From JAAFHI01 sp039793685 (lineage in GTDB: Bacteria > Acidobacteriota > Blastocatellia > Chloracidobacteriales > Chloracidobacteriaceae), in assembly GCA_039793685.1 (NCBI GenBank), contig JBDRAL010000070.1, forward strand, positions 28,461 to 92,460: a stretch of 64,000 nucleotides of DNA, given 5' to 3'. Of the stretch, positions 8,288 through 17,235 are shown one piece after another. Position 1 is the first letter of the stretch. Each line of letters starts with the position of its first letter. A program made the translations under genes and the position numbers. A model generated the notes under the pieces. That model was not told the origin of the DNA. It worked only from the letters and a program-made list of their open reading frames with translations, and did not search any database.

Positions 8288-9460
8288 ATGACCACCGCAG
8301 TACAAACGGATTTCGCCGCTCTCGAAGCGCGGTACAGCCTCGGACTTTTCACCCCGCGCGGCGTCACGCTCGCGCGCGGGGAAGGCTCGACCGTGTGGGA
8401 CAGCGAAGGCCGCGAATATCTCGACTGCACCGCCGCCTACGGCGTGGCCAGCCTCGGCCACTGTCATCCGGCGGTGGTTGACGCCATCGTCGAGCAGGCG
8501 CGGACGCTCATCGCCTGTTCCGCGTCGTTCGGCAACGTCCAGCGCGCGCACCTGTATGAAGAACTGGTTCAGGTTCTACCGGAAGGCATGGACCGCGTGT
8601 TTTTCTGCAACTCGGGCGCGGAAGCGAATGAAGGCGCGTTGAAATTTGCCCGGCTGACGACCAAAAAACACGGCGTCATCACCGCGATGCGCGGGTTTCA
8701 TGGCCGGACGATGGGCGCGCTGACCGCGACGTGGGAGCCGAAATACCGCGAGGCGTACGAGCCGTTGCTGCCGGGGTTCAAATACATTCCGTACAACAAT
8801 CTGGCCGCGCTCGAAGAAGCCTTTACCGATGAAATCGGCGCGGTGATGCTCGAACCGGTCCAGGGCGAGGGCGGCGTGCGTCCCGGCGAGCAGGAATTTC
8901 TCTCCGGCGCGGAACGGCTCTGCCGCGAGCGCGGCGCGATGCTCATCATTGACGAAGTGCAGTCCGGTTTCGGTCGGACGGGCACGTTTTTCGCGGTCGA
9001 GCAGTACGGTATCCGCCCGGACATTCTCACGATGGCGAAAGGTATCGCGAGCGGCTTCCCGATGGGGGCGTTCGCGCTCGGTGAACGGGTCGTCAAGGCG
9101 GAAATCGGCCAGCACGGCACGACCTTCGGCGGCGCGCCCCTCGCGTGCGCGGCGGCGCGGGCGACCCTGCGGGTGATGCGCGAGACGGATCTGCCCGCGC
9201 AGGTGGCCCGCAAGAGCGACTACTTCTTCACCCGGCTGAAGGAAATTCAGAGCGACCGCATCCGCGACGTACGCGGGCTGGGCTTCATGATCGGCATCGA
9301 ACTGAAGGAAAAGGTCGCGCCGTTCGTCCAGGCGATTCAGCAAAAGGGCGTCCTCGTGCTGAACGCCGGTCCGACGGTCATCCGGATGCTCCCGCCGCTG
9401 GTGCTGACCGAAGCCGAAATCGACCGCGCGGTCGAGGTCATCGCGGAAGCGCTGGCGTAG
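8288..9460 (+). CDS. argD: Acetylornithine-type aminotransferase (class III, PLP-dependent)
   Basis: This 390-residue class-III aminotransferase transfers the delta-amino group in arginine biosynthesis (N-acetylornithine to glutamate semialdehyde). It could instead act in the LysW lysine pathway. Visible features are the GxGSxVWDxEGxEYLD start, the substrate-loop CNSGAEANEGALK, the cofactor Asp in LIIDEVQSGFGRTG, the PLP lysine in TMAKGIASGFPMGA, and HGTTFGGAPLAC. Length is typical. A ribosome-site candidate is AAGGAG about 13 bases upstream of the ATG. No other arginine gene is nearby, so the choice between ArgD and LysJ rests on family resemblance only. Confidence 0.85.
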   Translation: MTTAVQTDFAALEARYSLGLFTPRGVTLARGEGSTVWDSEGREYLDCTAAYGVASLGHCHPAVVDAIVEQARTLIACSASFGNVQRAHLYEELVQVLPEGMDRVFFCNSGAEANEGALKFARLTTKKHGVITAMRGFHGRTMGALTATWEPKYREAYEPLLPGFKYIPYNNLAALEEAFTDEIGAVMLEPVQGEGGVRPGEQEFLSGAERLCRERGAMLIIDEVQSGFGRTGTFFAVEQYGIRPDILTMAKGIASGFPMGAFALGERVVKAEIGQHGTTFGGAPLACAAARATLRVMRETDLPAQVARKSDYFFTRLKEIQSDRIRDVRGLGFMIGIELKEKVAPFVQAIQQKGVLVLNAGPTVIRMLPPLVLTEAEIDRAVEVIAEALA

Positions 9461-9465
9461 CAGGC

Positions 9466-9555
9466 AGCGGTTAGTAGTTAGTAGTCAGTAGTGAGTATTT
9501 CTTTCCACCGCTAACTGCTGACCGCTAACTGCTAACTGCTAACTGCTAACTGCTG
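9466..9555. repeat. Heptad-repeat palindrome (AGTTAGY type)
   Basis: The left arm 9466-9497 runs AGTAGTT-AGTAGTC-AGTAGTG. The right arm 9507-9555 is CTAACTG repeated about six times with CTGACCG variants. It is the approximate reverse complement at the same 7-base step. The arms follow the argD stop codon by a few bases. The remaining 100 bases to the next gene contain only a weak inverted pair (TGCGTGT ... ACACGCA). Confidence 0.85.
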
Positions 9556-9654
9556 TCCCCGCCGGAACTATTTCCCGTTCGGTTCGTAAGGTGCGTGTGC
9601 TAAAACAGTTCCGTTTCAAGTACACGCATTCTCCTTTTTCCGAGGAATCCAGCG

Positions 9655-10281
9655 ATGTTTTGCCCCAGTTGCGGAACGGAGGAACGTAACCCGAGTCAGT
9701 TCTGCCGCGCCTGCGGCGCCGACTTGCGGACGGTCCGAACGGCGCTGCTCCGGCCTGATGAGGTGACGTCTTCCGCTGCCGGTGCGCGGGAAGAAATCGG
9801 ACGCGCCTTTGCCGAGCGCATCCGCGCCGCCCAGACAACCAAGGATCTGGCCAAAATCACCGAGGACATCCTTCCCGAAATCGAGAAATTTCTCGAATCC
9901 CCGGCTGAAAAGCGGCTCCGGCGTCTGCGGGTCGGGACCATTACCGCCGCGGTCGGACTGGGTGCGATGATCGTTCTCCTGACCAGCGGCATGCGGTTTC
10001 CTTTCGGGCCGTTTGCGGGACTGCTCGTCTTCTTCATCGGCCTCGGAACGGTCATTAACGGGTTGTATTTCACCCTTCCCGGAAAAAGTGTCCCGGATCG
10101 TCACCTCGACGGGGAAGCGCAGGCATTTCTCGACAAGTACCCCGTGGCGATGCCAGTCAACCAGTTGAATCCGCCGCCCGCCGGTTACAACACCGGTCAG
10201 TTGCCTCCGCCCTCGGTCACGGAAGACACCACGGCCCATCTGCCCCACGAACGGCGCGAGGCGCAACGCCAGACCTCCTGA
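9655..10281 (+). CDS. Zinc-ribbon two-TM protein, paralogue 1 of 3
   Basis: The protein has 208 residues. A four-Cys zinc ribbon opens it (MFCPSCGTE, then FCRACGADLR). A helical region with several Glu/Lys residues follows (about 45-85). Two adjacent hydrophobic helices (about 100-140) come next. A Pro-rich tail carries the motif PPPSVTEDTTAHL near residue 185. GAGGA lies upstream of the ATG. The gene heads a run of three same-strand paralogues (24 and 15 bases apart), so they are probably one operon. Function unknown. The shared short tail motif suggests a common binding partner or a processing signal. Confidence 0.7.
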   Translation: MFCPSCGTEERNPSQFCRACGADLRTVRTALLRPDEVTSSAAGAREEIGRAFAERIRAAQTTKDLAKITEDILPEIEKFLESPAEKRLRRLRVGTITAAVGLGAMIVLLTSGMRFPFGPFAGLLVFFIGLGTVINGLYFTLPGKSVPDRHLDGEAQAFLDKYPVAMPVNQLNPPPAGYNTGQLPPPSVTEDTTAHLPHERREAQRQTS

Positions 10282-10305
10282 CGTTTTGAGAAAAGCGAGA
10301 ATCCG

Positions 10306-10914
10306 ATGCAGTTTTGTCCAGCGTGCGGGGCGCAACAGCCCGGTCAATTCTGTCGCGGATGCGGAGCGGATTTGCGGAACGTACGAACTGCCCTTCAGTC
10401 ACCTCCGGGGAATTCGGATGCAGCCCGGCTTGAAATCGCTCGAGCCGTATCGGCGAAAATTGCCGCGATTGACCCGAATGATGCCCAGTTGGTCACAAAA
10501 ATCGCGGTTCTTCGTCAGGAATCCCAAAAACTGCTTGAATCTCCTGAAGATCGCCGCCGGATGGGGCTGACGATTACCATTGGCGCGGTCGGCGGCGGTG
10601 CCCTGTTCTTTTTTATGATTCTGCTTGGCAAGATCATTCAAAGCGGCGACCGGAACAACATTGAAGGATTGTTCATCCTGATGCTGGTCACACTGCTGGC
10701 GACGCTTGCTTCCCTGGTTCTGACGAGTATTTTCCCCCGTACGCGGAAGGTGAATCCCGATCTCCCGGTGCCTTTTCAGACCGGCAACAGTCGCCCGAAC
10801 CCGACCGCGGAAATTCAGCCCCCGCAACCGATGCTTGGGCCGCCTTCCGTGACCGAGGAAACGACGCACCAGCTCTCCCGGTCAGCCGTGCCGGTTTCGC
10901 GGCATACGGCGTAA
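10306..10914 (+). CDS. Zinc-ribbon two-TM protein, paralogue 2 of 3
   Basis: This 202-residue member of the same family has a zinc ribbon (MQFCPACGAQ, then FCRGCGADLRNVRTALQSP), a helical segment with LEIARAVSAKIAAIDP, two hydrophobic helices (about 90-140) and a tail with LGPPSVTEETTHQL. Its first 40 residues are closer to paralogue 3 than to paralogue 1, so the third gene probably arose from this one. The N-terminal ribbon would lie in the cytosol if the pair of helices is a hairpin. No enzymatic motif is present. Confidence 0.7.
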   Translation: MQFCPACGAQQPGQFCRGCGADLRNVRTALQSPPGNSDAARLEIARAVSAKIAAIDPNDAQLVTKIAVLRQESQKLLESPEDRRRMGLTITIGAVGGGALFFFMILLGKIIQSGDRNNIEGLFILMLVTLLATLASLVLTSIFPRTRKVNPDLPVPFQTGNSRPNPTAEIQPPQPMLGPPSVTEETTHQLSRSAVPVSRHTA

Positions 10915-10929
10915 AGAAAGGAGTTCCCG

Positions 10930-11559
10930 ATGCAATTCTGTCCGGCCTGTGGCGCGCAACAGAACCAAGCGGGCCAGTTTTGCCGAGGATGCGGCGCGGA
11001 TTTGCGCTCGGTCCGGACTGCCCTTCAGTCACCTGTCGCGCCGGTTGACACGGCCCGGCTCGAAATCGCGCGGGCGATGACGGCCAAGATTGCCGAACTC
11101 GACCCCAGCGACCGCCGCCTTGCCAAGAAAATCCAGACCATTCGGGCGGAATCGGAAAAAATGCTCGATTCGCCCGAAGGAAGGCGAAAAACCTTCCTGA
11201 TGTACGCCATTGCGTTCATCGGAGGCGGAACGATTTGCGTCCTGGCCGATCTGGTCAAAAAGTTTCTCGACCGCGGCGAGTCCGGGGCCATCGGCGGCAT
11301 CTTCTTTCTGATGTTCTGCACGCTGGTCATCACGCTTGTCTCGCTGGTGATCACGCACTTCTTCCCGCGAAACCGGCAGTCCGAACGGGCCGACCTTCGG
11401 GGCGTGCCCCTGCCGCCGGTTTCGGTTCGGACGGCACCGACCTCGGAAATCTCGAATGCCCAGCCGATGCTCGCGCCGCCATCGGTGACGGAAGGCACAA
11501 CGTACAATCTACCGAAGGTGGGCGTCCCCGTTCCGGTGAGTGAACGAAACACACGGTAG
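10930..11559 (+). CDS. Zinc-ribbon two-TM protein, paralogue 3 of 3
   Basis: The protein has 209 residues and a clear AAGGAG ribosome site. Its zinc ribbon (MQFCPACGAQ, FCRGCGADLRSVRTALQSP) is nearly identical to the gene before it. A middle segment with LEIARAMTAKIAELDPSDRR follows, then two transmembrane helices (about 92-145), a basic loop (FPRNRQSERAD) and the tail LAPPSVTEGTTYNL. Ribbon and tail are conserved across the three copies while the linkers differ, which points to selection on those two parts. Function unknown. Confidence 0.7.
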   Translation: MQFCPACGAQQNQAGQFCRGCGADLRSVRTALQSPVAPVDTARLEIARAMTAKIAELDPSDRRLAKKIQTIRAESEKMLDSPEGRRKTFLMYAIAFIGGGTICVLADLVKKFLDRGESGAIGGIFFLMFCTLVITLVSLVITHFFPRNRQSERADLRGVPLPPVSVRTAPTSEISNAQPMLAPPSVTEGTTYNLPKVGVPVPVSERNTR

Positions 11560-11577
11560 AAACTTTTCAACGGCCAA

Positions 11578-12003
11578 ATGGATTTTCGAAAAGCGTTGAA
11601 TTTGAAAATTCTGGCCTTGAAAGTTGCCGGGGGCCCCCACCGGTGTCCGGTTGTGACCATTCGGGATTTCTTTACCGGAAATACCGACGCGGCTTCGATC
11701 GGATGCAATTTGTTTGAGTCTCATCCCGGGCTGGCGAAATTTCATGAAGTTTTCGTCAAGGTTGAGCAAAAACCGGAGGTATTTGCCGTTCGGATTTTCA
11801 TTTATGAAATTCAGCCTGAACGTCCGGATTTCTGGCCTTTTGCCGACCGAGCTTTTGTCGTCACCAAAGCCTCCATTCCTGAAGTCAAGAAATGGTTTGC
11901 CGATCTGCTCCCGGATGATGTGTATGAAGAACAAAGCCTGGAACTTATCGGAATGCCTTCCGTTCCGCACGGCTACCGCATTTTGACGGTCTGGTGGGAC
12001 TGA
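11578..12003 (+). CDS. Hypothetical protein, 141 residues
   Basis: It is soluble-looking, with no signal peptide or membrane segment. It begins MDFRKALNLKILALKVAGG and ends in a hydrophobic strand (GYRILTVWWD). A central region (HEVFVKVEQKPEVFAVRIFI) has regular strand periodicity, followed by an acidic helix. It starts 18 bases after the zinc-ribbon operon and is followed by a strong terminator, so it is probably the last gene of that unit. The size and acidic fold resemble small immunity-type or SMI1-like proteins, but no motif supports that. Function unknown. Confidence 0.5.
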   Translation: MDFRKALNLKILALKVAGGPHRCPVVTIRDFFTGNTDAASIGCNLFESHPGLAKFHEVFVKVEQKPEVFAVRIFIYEIQPERPDFWPFADRAFVVTKASIPEVKKWFADLLPDDVYEEQSLELIGMPSVPHGYRILTVWWD

Positions 12004-12028
12004 ACCGGAACCACATCGAATTTGACAG

Positions 12029-12066
12029 GGCGCGTCCGCGCGGGTAGCGTGCGGACGCGCCTTTTG
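12029..12066 (+). terminator. Rho-independent terminator
   Basis: A perfect 11-bp stem GGCGCGTCCGC / GCGGACGCGCC with an 11-base loop is followed by TTTTG. It closes the 9655-12003 unit. Confidence 0.8.
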
Positions 12067-12091
12067 ACTTCATGTGATTTCTGAGGGTTCG

Positions 12092-13393
12092 ATGCGTTTT
12101 TCAATGAAACTCATACCTTTTAGCATTTTTGTCCTTTTTCTTTCGACCATCGGTTTCGCCCAGTCGCCGCAGGAAAAAACGCTGGCCGATCTGGTCAGTC
12201 CGGAGGTGAAAACCCGTCGCCGGGCCGCCCGCGAACTCGGGGAACGCCGCTTCCGCGAGGGCGTCGCGCCGCTCGTCACCGCACTCAAGAACGATTCCGA
12301 TCCGGAAGTCCGGGCGAATGCCGCCGTTTCACTCGGAATGATCAAGGACGCAGAAGCCATTCCGACGCTCGTGGAGGCCCTTCGCGACCCCGCGCCGGAT
12401 GTTCGCCGGGCGGCGATTCGCGGCGTCGTTTCCTATTCCATCGAAAGTGACATCGGCTTCATCTTCGCGCGGCGCAAGGGGTTAAACACGTTCAATCCGT
12501 TTCTGGAAACGAACGAACCGGTCATCGTCGCGCCGTTCACGCAGGTGGACGAGCGCATTCTGACCGGGCTGGCCGACCAGATGCGCGACGATAGTGACGT
12601 GGACAACCGGCGGTCGGCGGTCCGGGCGCTTGGCGTGTTGCGGGCCGATTCGCAGGTTCCGGCAATGGTCGGCGCGCTGACCGACCCGATGCTGCGAATC
12701 GAAATTTTTCGGGTGTTCGTCAAACTTGGAAATCCGGAATACGGCAAGCACGTCATTCCGTACTTTTCCGATCCCTCCGGCGACATCCGCAATCAGGCGA
12801 TTGCCGCCGCCGGGCTGTTGCGGACGAAGGACGCCGCCGCGCCGCTCAACGAGTTGTACCGCAAGTCCACATCGCCTGAAGAACGTGGCCGTCGGAAGGT
12901 AATTCTGGAAGCGCTCGGGCGGATCGGCGATGCGTCGAGCGAGGAGATTTTTCTGGAAAACTTCGCCGATCAGGATGACGACCGGCGGCGGTTTGCGTTC
13001 GAGGGTCTCGGACGCGCGAAAAACGAGCAACTGATAACGCGCATTTCATCGGCACGGCTCAATGAGAAAAGGGAAACCGTGAAACTGGCGCAGGCGTTTG
13101 CGCTCTACAAGCTGGGGCGTCCCGAATATTTGCTGGAAATCGTTCGACAGCTTGATTCGCTGTCCTTTGCCGATCAGGCCGAAGGCTATTTGTCGGAATT
13201 GAACAGCCCCCAGGACCTTCATCCCTACTTCAACCGCTCCACGCCGCCGGGAATCATCCGGATGATGCGCGCGATGGGCAAAATCGGCACCTCCGCCGAC
13301 CTTCCCGCGCTCGACGCGATGCTCCGCAACCGAGACTCGGGCGTGGTCAACGCGGCGAATCTGGCGATTCAACAAATCAAACGGAAGCAATAA
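12092..13393 (+). CDS. Secreted HEAT-repeat protein
   Basis: The product has 433 residues from the ATG at 12092, preceded by GAGGG at 6 bases; an upstream GTG at 12074 adds only six residues. The first 24 residues (MKLIPFSIFVLFLSTIGFAQ core) are a signal peptide, so it is exported. The rest is HEAT/PBS-lyase-like alpha repeats: VKTRRRAARELGERRFREG, then DPEVRANAAVSLGMIKD, PAPDVRRAAIRGVVS, DNRRSAVRALGVLR and DIRNQAIAAAGLLR. It is probably a periplasmic or surface scaffold for protein contacts. No catalytic residues are seen. It lies convergent with the NtrC-type gene across a heptad palindrome. Confidence 0.8.
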   Translation: MRFSMKLIPFSIFVLFLSTIGFAQSPQEKTLADLVSPEVKTRRRAARELGERRFREGVAPLVTALKNDSDPEVRANAAVSLGMIKDAEAIPTLVEALRDPAPDVRRAAIRGVVSYSIESDIGFIFARRKGLNTFNPFLETNEPVIVAPFTQVDERILTGLADQMRDDSDVDNRRSAVRALGVLRADSQVPAMVGALTDPMLRIEIFRVFVKLGNPEYGKHVIPYFSDPSGDIRNQAIAAAGLLRTKDAAAPLNELYRKSTSPEERGRRKVILEALGRIGDASSEEIFLENFADQDDDRRRFAFEGLGRAKNEQLITRISSARLNEKRETVKLAQAFALYKLGRPEYLLEIVRQLDSLSFADQAEGYLSELNSPQDLHPYFNRSTPPGIIRMMRAMGKIGTSADLPALDAMLRNRDSGVVNAANLAIQQIKRKQ

Positions 13394-13406
13394 GTCCGGG
13401 ATAAAA

Positions 13407-13572
13407 AGTCTGGAGTCTGGAGTCGAGAGTCTGGAGTCAAAACCAAAAACGGCGAAATCTTTGATTTCATTGAGAATTACCTCTGAAATCGAAGATTCCG
13501 CCGTCTTTTTGTTTTGGGTGTTTTGGAATTTCTGCCTTTGACTTCAGACTCTCGACTCCAGACTCCAGACTT
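13407..13572. repeat. Heptad-repeat imperfect palindrome (AGTCTGG type) with inner hairpin
   Basis: The left arm 13407-13442 and right arm 13537-13572 are reverse complements over about 35 bp in 7-base steps, almost identical to those at 3302-3465. Inside is a second inverted pair (GGCGAAATCTTTGATTTCA against TGAAATCGAAGATTCCGCC). The whole locus could therefore fold into one long stem. It lies between convergent genes. Confidence 0.9.
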
Positions 13573-13591
13573 TCTGCCCAGACTCCCCAGA

Positions 13592-14992
13592 CTATTCCGC
13601 GATACCATGCCGCTCGACCATCCGGGCGAGGGTCTTGCGGTCAATACCCATGAGTTCGGCGGCTTTTTTCTTGTTCCCGTGGGTGTAGCCGATCATGTAC
13701 TCGACGTAGCGTTTTTCGATTTCGTCGAAGGTCGGCGGGCGTTCGTTATTTTCGCCGTTGCGAAATTGCAGAACCTCATTCGTGAAACCGACGGGAACCG
13801 ATGGGACGGGCGAGGGTACGGGGCGGTTGGCGCAGAACTTGGTGGGAAGGTCTTCGAGGCGGATGATGCCGCCGTTGGCGAGGGCGACGAGGCGCTGGAT
13901 GGTATGGCGGAGTTCGCGGACGTTGCCGGGGTAGTGCCAGGCGATCATCGCCGCGCGAGCTTCCGGCGCGAGTCGGACCGGCGGCAGATTCGGCGGGGAA
14001 TAGCGCGCCAGAAACGTTTCAATCATCAGTTCAAGGTCGGCGCCGCGCTCCCGCAACGGAGGCAGGTGGATGCTGACCACGTTCAGGCGGTACATCAGGT
14101 CTTTTCGGAACGTCCCGCCCGCGACCAGTTTTTCCATATCCTGATTGGTCGTGGCGAGGATGCGGACGTCCACGGCGACGGATTCATTCGATCCGACACG
14201 CCGAATTTCGCTTTCCTGGAGTACGCGCAGCAGCCGGACCTGAAAACCGGGGCTGGTTTCCGTGACTTCATCCAGCAGCAGCGTCCCGCCCTCGGCTTCC
14301 TCGAACAGCCCCCGCCGGGTCGTCGCCGCGCCGGTGAAGGCGCCCTTGATGTGGCCGAACAGTTCGGTTTCGAGCAGCGTCTCGGTCAGCGCGCCGCAAT
14401 TGACGGCGACAAAGGGCTTGCTGGCCCGGGGGCTGTTGTTGTGAATGGCGCGGGCGATGAGTTCCTTCCCGGTGCCGGATTCGCCAGCGATGAGGACGGG
14501 CAAATCGGTCGGCGCGACCCGTCCGATGGTCTTGAAGACGTCGATCATGGCCGGGCAGCGGCCGATGATGGCGTACCGGTCGGCGAACGCGGTCGCCTCG
14601 CGGACCGTCGGCGGCGGCTGGCGCTTGAGCCGGATGCGTTCCTCGGCCTCGCTTGCCACACGGCATAAGTCGTTGACCGAAAAAGGTTTACAGATGTAGT
14701 CGTTGGCTCCGAGCTTAACCGCGTTGAGCGCCGCTTCAAGGGAAGCAAAGCCGGTCATCAGAACAATTTCGGCATCGGGCTGGAGGCGTTCGCGGAAGGC
14801 TTGGAGAACGGTGAATCCGTCCACTTCCCCAAGCCGTACGTCGCAGAGAACCAGATCGAAGCTTTCCTTTGCGCCAAGGTCCAGTGCCGCACCACCGCTC
14901 TGGACAGTGGTCACGACATGGTTCTCGTTTTCCAGAACCTCCCGAATCAGCAGACAGACGGTCGGTTCGTCATCGACGACAAGGATTCGCAT
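13592..14992 (-). CDS. NtrC-family sigma-54-dependent response regulator
   Basis: This 466-residue protein activates sigma-54 promoters when phosphorylated. A receiver domain lies at 1-120 (D8-D9, acceptor D51 in LVLCDVRLG, K103 in ICKPF). The AAA+ domain lies at about 140-375: Walker A GESGTGKE, the sigma-54 contact loop GAFTGA, Walker B GTLLLDEV and the R-finger region MYRLNVVSIHLPPLRER. A Fis-type helix-turn-helix ends it (GNKKKAAELMGIDRKTLARM). The length is standard. No histidine kinase gene is adjacent, so its partner is encoded elsewhere. The target genes are unknown; the divergent permease is one candidate. Confidence 0.93.
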   Translation of the reverse strand: MRILVVDDEPTVCLLIREVLENENHVVTTVQSGGAALDLGAKESFDLVLCDVRLGEVDGFTVLQAFRERLQPDAEIVLMTGFASLEAALNAVKLGANDYICKPFSVNDLCRVASEAEERIRLKRQPPPTVREATAFADRYAIIGRCPAMIDVFKTIGRVAPTDLPVLIAGESGTGKELIARAIHNNSPRASKPFVAVNCGALTETLLETELFGHIKGAFTGAATTRRGLFEEAEGGTLLLDEVTETSPGFQVRLLRVLQESEIRRVGSNESVAVDVRILATTNQDMEKLVAGGTFRKDLMYRLNVVSIHLPPLRERGADLELMIETFLARYSPPNLPPVRLAPEARAAMIAWHYPGNVRELRHTIQRLVALANGGIIRLEDLPTKFCANRPVPSPVPSVPVGFTNEVLQFRNGENNERPPTFDEIEKRYVEYMIGYTHGNKKKAAELMGIDRKTLARMVERHGIAE

Positions 14993-15101
14993 TGCTTACG
15001 GGGCTGAATAAGCAGACTGAAAAAAAGATGTGCTGCCCGAACTTGTGGGGCATTTTGCCACACGGCTGTCAGTTCGGCAAGGTTGGAAAATAAATCCGAG
15101 A

Positions 15102-15131
15102 TTGACACGGAACGACCGCAACCCATAGCAT
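15102..15131 (+). promoter_or_regulatory. Candidate sigma-70-type promoter for the permease
   Basis: TTGACA at 15102-15107 and TAGCAT at 15126-15131 are separated by 18 bases. The 283-bp gap between the divergent regulator and permease genes holds nothing else recognisable; no convincing sigma-54 site was found by eye. Confidence 0.45.
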
Positions 15132-15275
15132 CACAACGATTTTCACGCACAATCCGTACCTGCCCGGCAATTCCGTCCACAAGAACTTTTCGCCTTCCGG
15201 CCCTCCGGGCGGAAGCGGTTTTGGACGGTTTCGTACGTTTCTGAATCTCCTTTATCGAAAGCGGAATCAGCCGTT

Positions 15276-17039
15276 ATGCCTCTTGCTCGTCTTTTTCGGA
15301 CCAAATCAGTACAGCGAATCCAGGCCGACGCCGCCGCCGGACTTGGCGATGGCGAACACACCGGTCTCGCCAAGGAACTCGGCGTCATTGATCTGACCGC
15401 GCTTGGCGTCGCGGCGGTCATCGGGGCCGGGATTTTCACGACCGTCGGAAACGCCGCCTTCAACGGTGGCCCCGGCGTCTCGCTCCTGTTCATCTTCACG
15501 GCGGTCGCCTGCGGATTTGCGGCGCTCTGTTACGCGGAATTTGCGGCGATGATTCCCGTCTCGGGATCGGCCTACACGTTCGCCTACGCCAGTTTCGGAG
15601 AACTCGTGGCGTGGATCATCGGCTGGGACCTTTTGCTGGAATACGCCATCGGCAACATCGCGGTCGCGATTTCGTGGAGCGGGTATTTCTGTAACCTGCT
15701 GGAAGGATACGGGTTATCGATTCCGGCCTATTTCCGGATGGACTTTCTGACGGCGGCGCGCGGCTTCGACGCGGTCAATGACCTGCTCAAGCAGGGACAG
15801 ACGCTCGACCAGATCAAACAGAGCAGCAGCTCGCTCTGGCTCGCCTATCAGGCGTGGACGACCTCGCCGCGAATCGGCGACCTCCACGTCGTCTGCAACC
15901 TGCCCGCGCTCGGCATCATTCTCGTCATCACCACGCTGGTTTTCATCGGAATCCGCGAGTCGCGCAACGTTTCCAACGCGATGGTGGCCCTCAAGGTCGG
16001 CGTGATTCTGTTCGTCATCGGCTTCGGCGCGTTCTTCATCAACACGAAAAACTGGTCGCCCTTCACGCCGAACGGCATGGGCGGCGTTCTCAAGGGCGTG
16101 TCGGCGGTGTTTTTCGCCTACATCGGGTTCGACGCGATTTCGACGACCTCCGAGGAATGTAAAAACCCGCAGCGCGACCTGCCGCGCGGCATTTTGTACT
16201 CGCTGGCAATCTGCACCGTGCTGTACGTCGCGATCTCGCTCGTCCTGACCGGGATGGTGAGCTACAAACTGCTCCAGGTTGACGATCCGATGGCGTTTGT
16301 TTTCGGTCCGCAGGGCATCAACAAGCCGATCGTTCTGGCCATCGTCGCCGTCAGCGCGGTCGTCGCGATGACCACCGTGCTGCTCGTGTTTCAACTCGGC
16401 CAGCCGCGCATCTGGATGGCGATGTCGCGCGACGGGCTGCTGCCGAAAGTTTTTGCCGCGATTCACCCGCGCTTTAAGACGCCGTGGTTTTCGACGCTCG
16501 TGTCGGGCGCGCTGGTGGCGATTCCGTCCCTGTTTCTGAATCTGACGGAAGTGACCGACCTGACGAGTATCGGGACGCTGTTCGCCTTCGTGCTGGTCTG
16601 CGGCGGGGTGCTGATCCTCGACAAGTCCGACCAGAAAATCGAACGCAAGTTCCGCGTCACCTACATCAACTCGAAGTTCATCATGCCCGCCGCGCTGCTG
16701 ATCTTCATCGTGCTGGCCGTTGCGTGGACGCCCGTGCGGGAATTCATGATGCATGCCGTGACGGCGACGCCCGCGCCAGGCGAGTCCATGCTCCGGGCGT
16801 ACTCGCACAAAATTCCGTTCCTCGTCTTCTGCGTCGGAACGGTTGCGCTGACGGCATTGTGTTTCCTGAAAAACCTGTCGCTGATTCCGGTTCTCGGGCT
16901 GCTCACCTGCGGCTACCTGATGACCGAACTCGGCATCGTCAACTGGACCCGCTTCCTCATCTGGCTCGCCGTCGGGCTGGTGATTTACTTCCTGTATGGC
17001 TTTTCACACAGCCGGCTGAACGCGGAAAGCGGGAAGTGA
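15276..17039 (+). CDS. APC-superfamily amino acid permease
   Basis: The 587-residue protein has about 12-14 hydrophobic segments. It opens with LGVIDLTALGVAAVIGAGIF, the typical first-helix signature (GxGIF) of the amino acid-polyamine-organocation family. Further family marks are ALCYAEFAAMIPVSGSAYTF, WDLLLEYAIGNIAVAISWS, FFAYIGFDAISTTSEECKNP and PRIWMAMSRDGLLP. This pattern is closest to the cationic amino acid transporter group (YfnA/CAT-like). It would import amino acids across the inner membrane by proton symport or exchange. The precise substrate cannot be read. No clear Shine-Dalgarno is seen before the ATG at 15276. Confidence 0.88.
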   Translation: MPLARLFRTKSVQRIQADAAAGLGDGEHTGLAKELGVIDLTALGVAAVIGAGIFTTVGNAAFNGGPGVSLLFIFTAVACGFAALCYAEFAAMIPVSGSAYTFAYASFGELVAWIIGWDLLLEYAIGNIAVAISWSGYFCNLLEGYGLSIPAYFRMDFLTAARGFDAVNDLLKQGQTLDQIKQSSSSLWLAYQAWTTSPRIGDLHVVCNLPALGIILVITTLVFIGIRESRNVSNAMVALKVGVILFVIGFGAFFINTKNWSPFTPNGMGGVLKGVSAVFFAYIGFDAISTTSEECKNPQRDLPRGILYSLAICTVLYVAISLVLTGMVSYKLLQVDDPMAFVFGPQGINKPIVLAIVAVSAVVAMTTVLLVFQLGQPRIWMAMSRDGLLPKVFAAIHPRFKTPWFSTLVSGALVAIPSLFLNLTEVTDLTSIGTLFAFVLVCGGVLILDKSDQKIERKFRVTYINSKFIMPAALLIFIVLAVAWTPVREFMMHAVTATPAPGESMLRAYSHKIPFLVFCVGTVALTALCFLKNLSLIPVLGLLTCGYLMTELGIVNWTRFLIWLAVGLVIYFLYGFSHSRLNAESGK

Positions 17040-17043
17040 AGAA

Positions 17044-17132
17044 AGGGATGAGGGATGAAGGATGAGGGATGAAATTGGAGTATGGAAAGAAGTCACTTCC
17101 TTTCTTCGACTCCGGCTTTTCATCCTGAATCC
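17044..17132. repeat. Heptad-repeat locus (GGATGAR type)
   Basis: GGGATGA-GGGATGA-AGGATGA-GGGATGA (from 17044) follows the permease stop codon at once. A short TTCATCCTGAATCCC at about 17118-17132 is its partial reverse complement. Between them lies another inverted pair (GGAAAGAAGT and ACTTCCTTTC). It sits between convergent genes, and the rest of the 196-base gap shows nothing. Confidence 0.7.
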
Positions 17133-17235
17133 CTTTTGCGAACGGTCGGCTGAAAGCGGAAAGAGGTCGCGCATGGGGATGGGGGAATTCCTCCGTCCCC
17201 ATATTTCATTGAAGAAAAAGGGTTTAGGGTAAATT

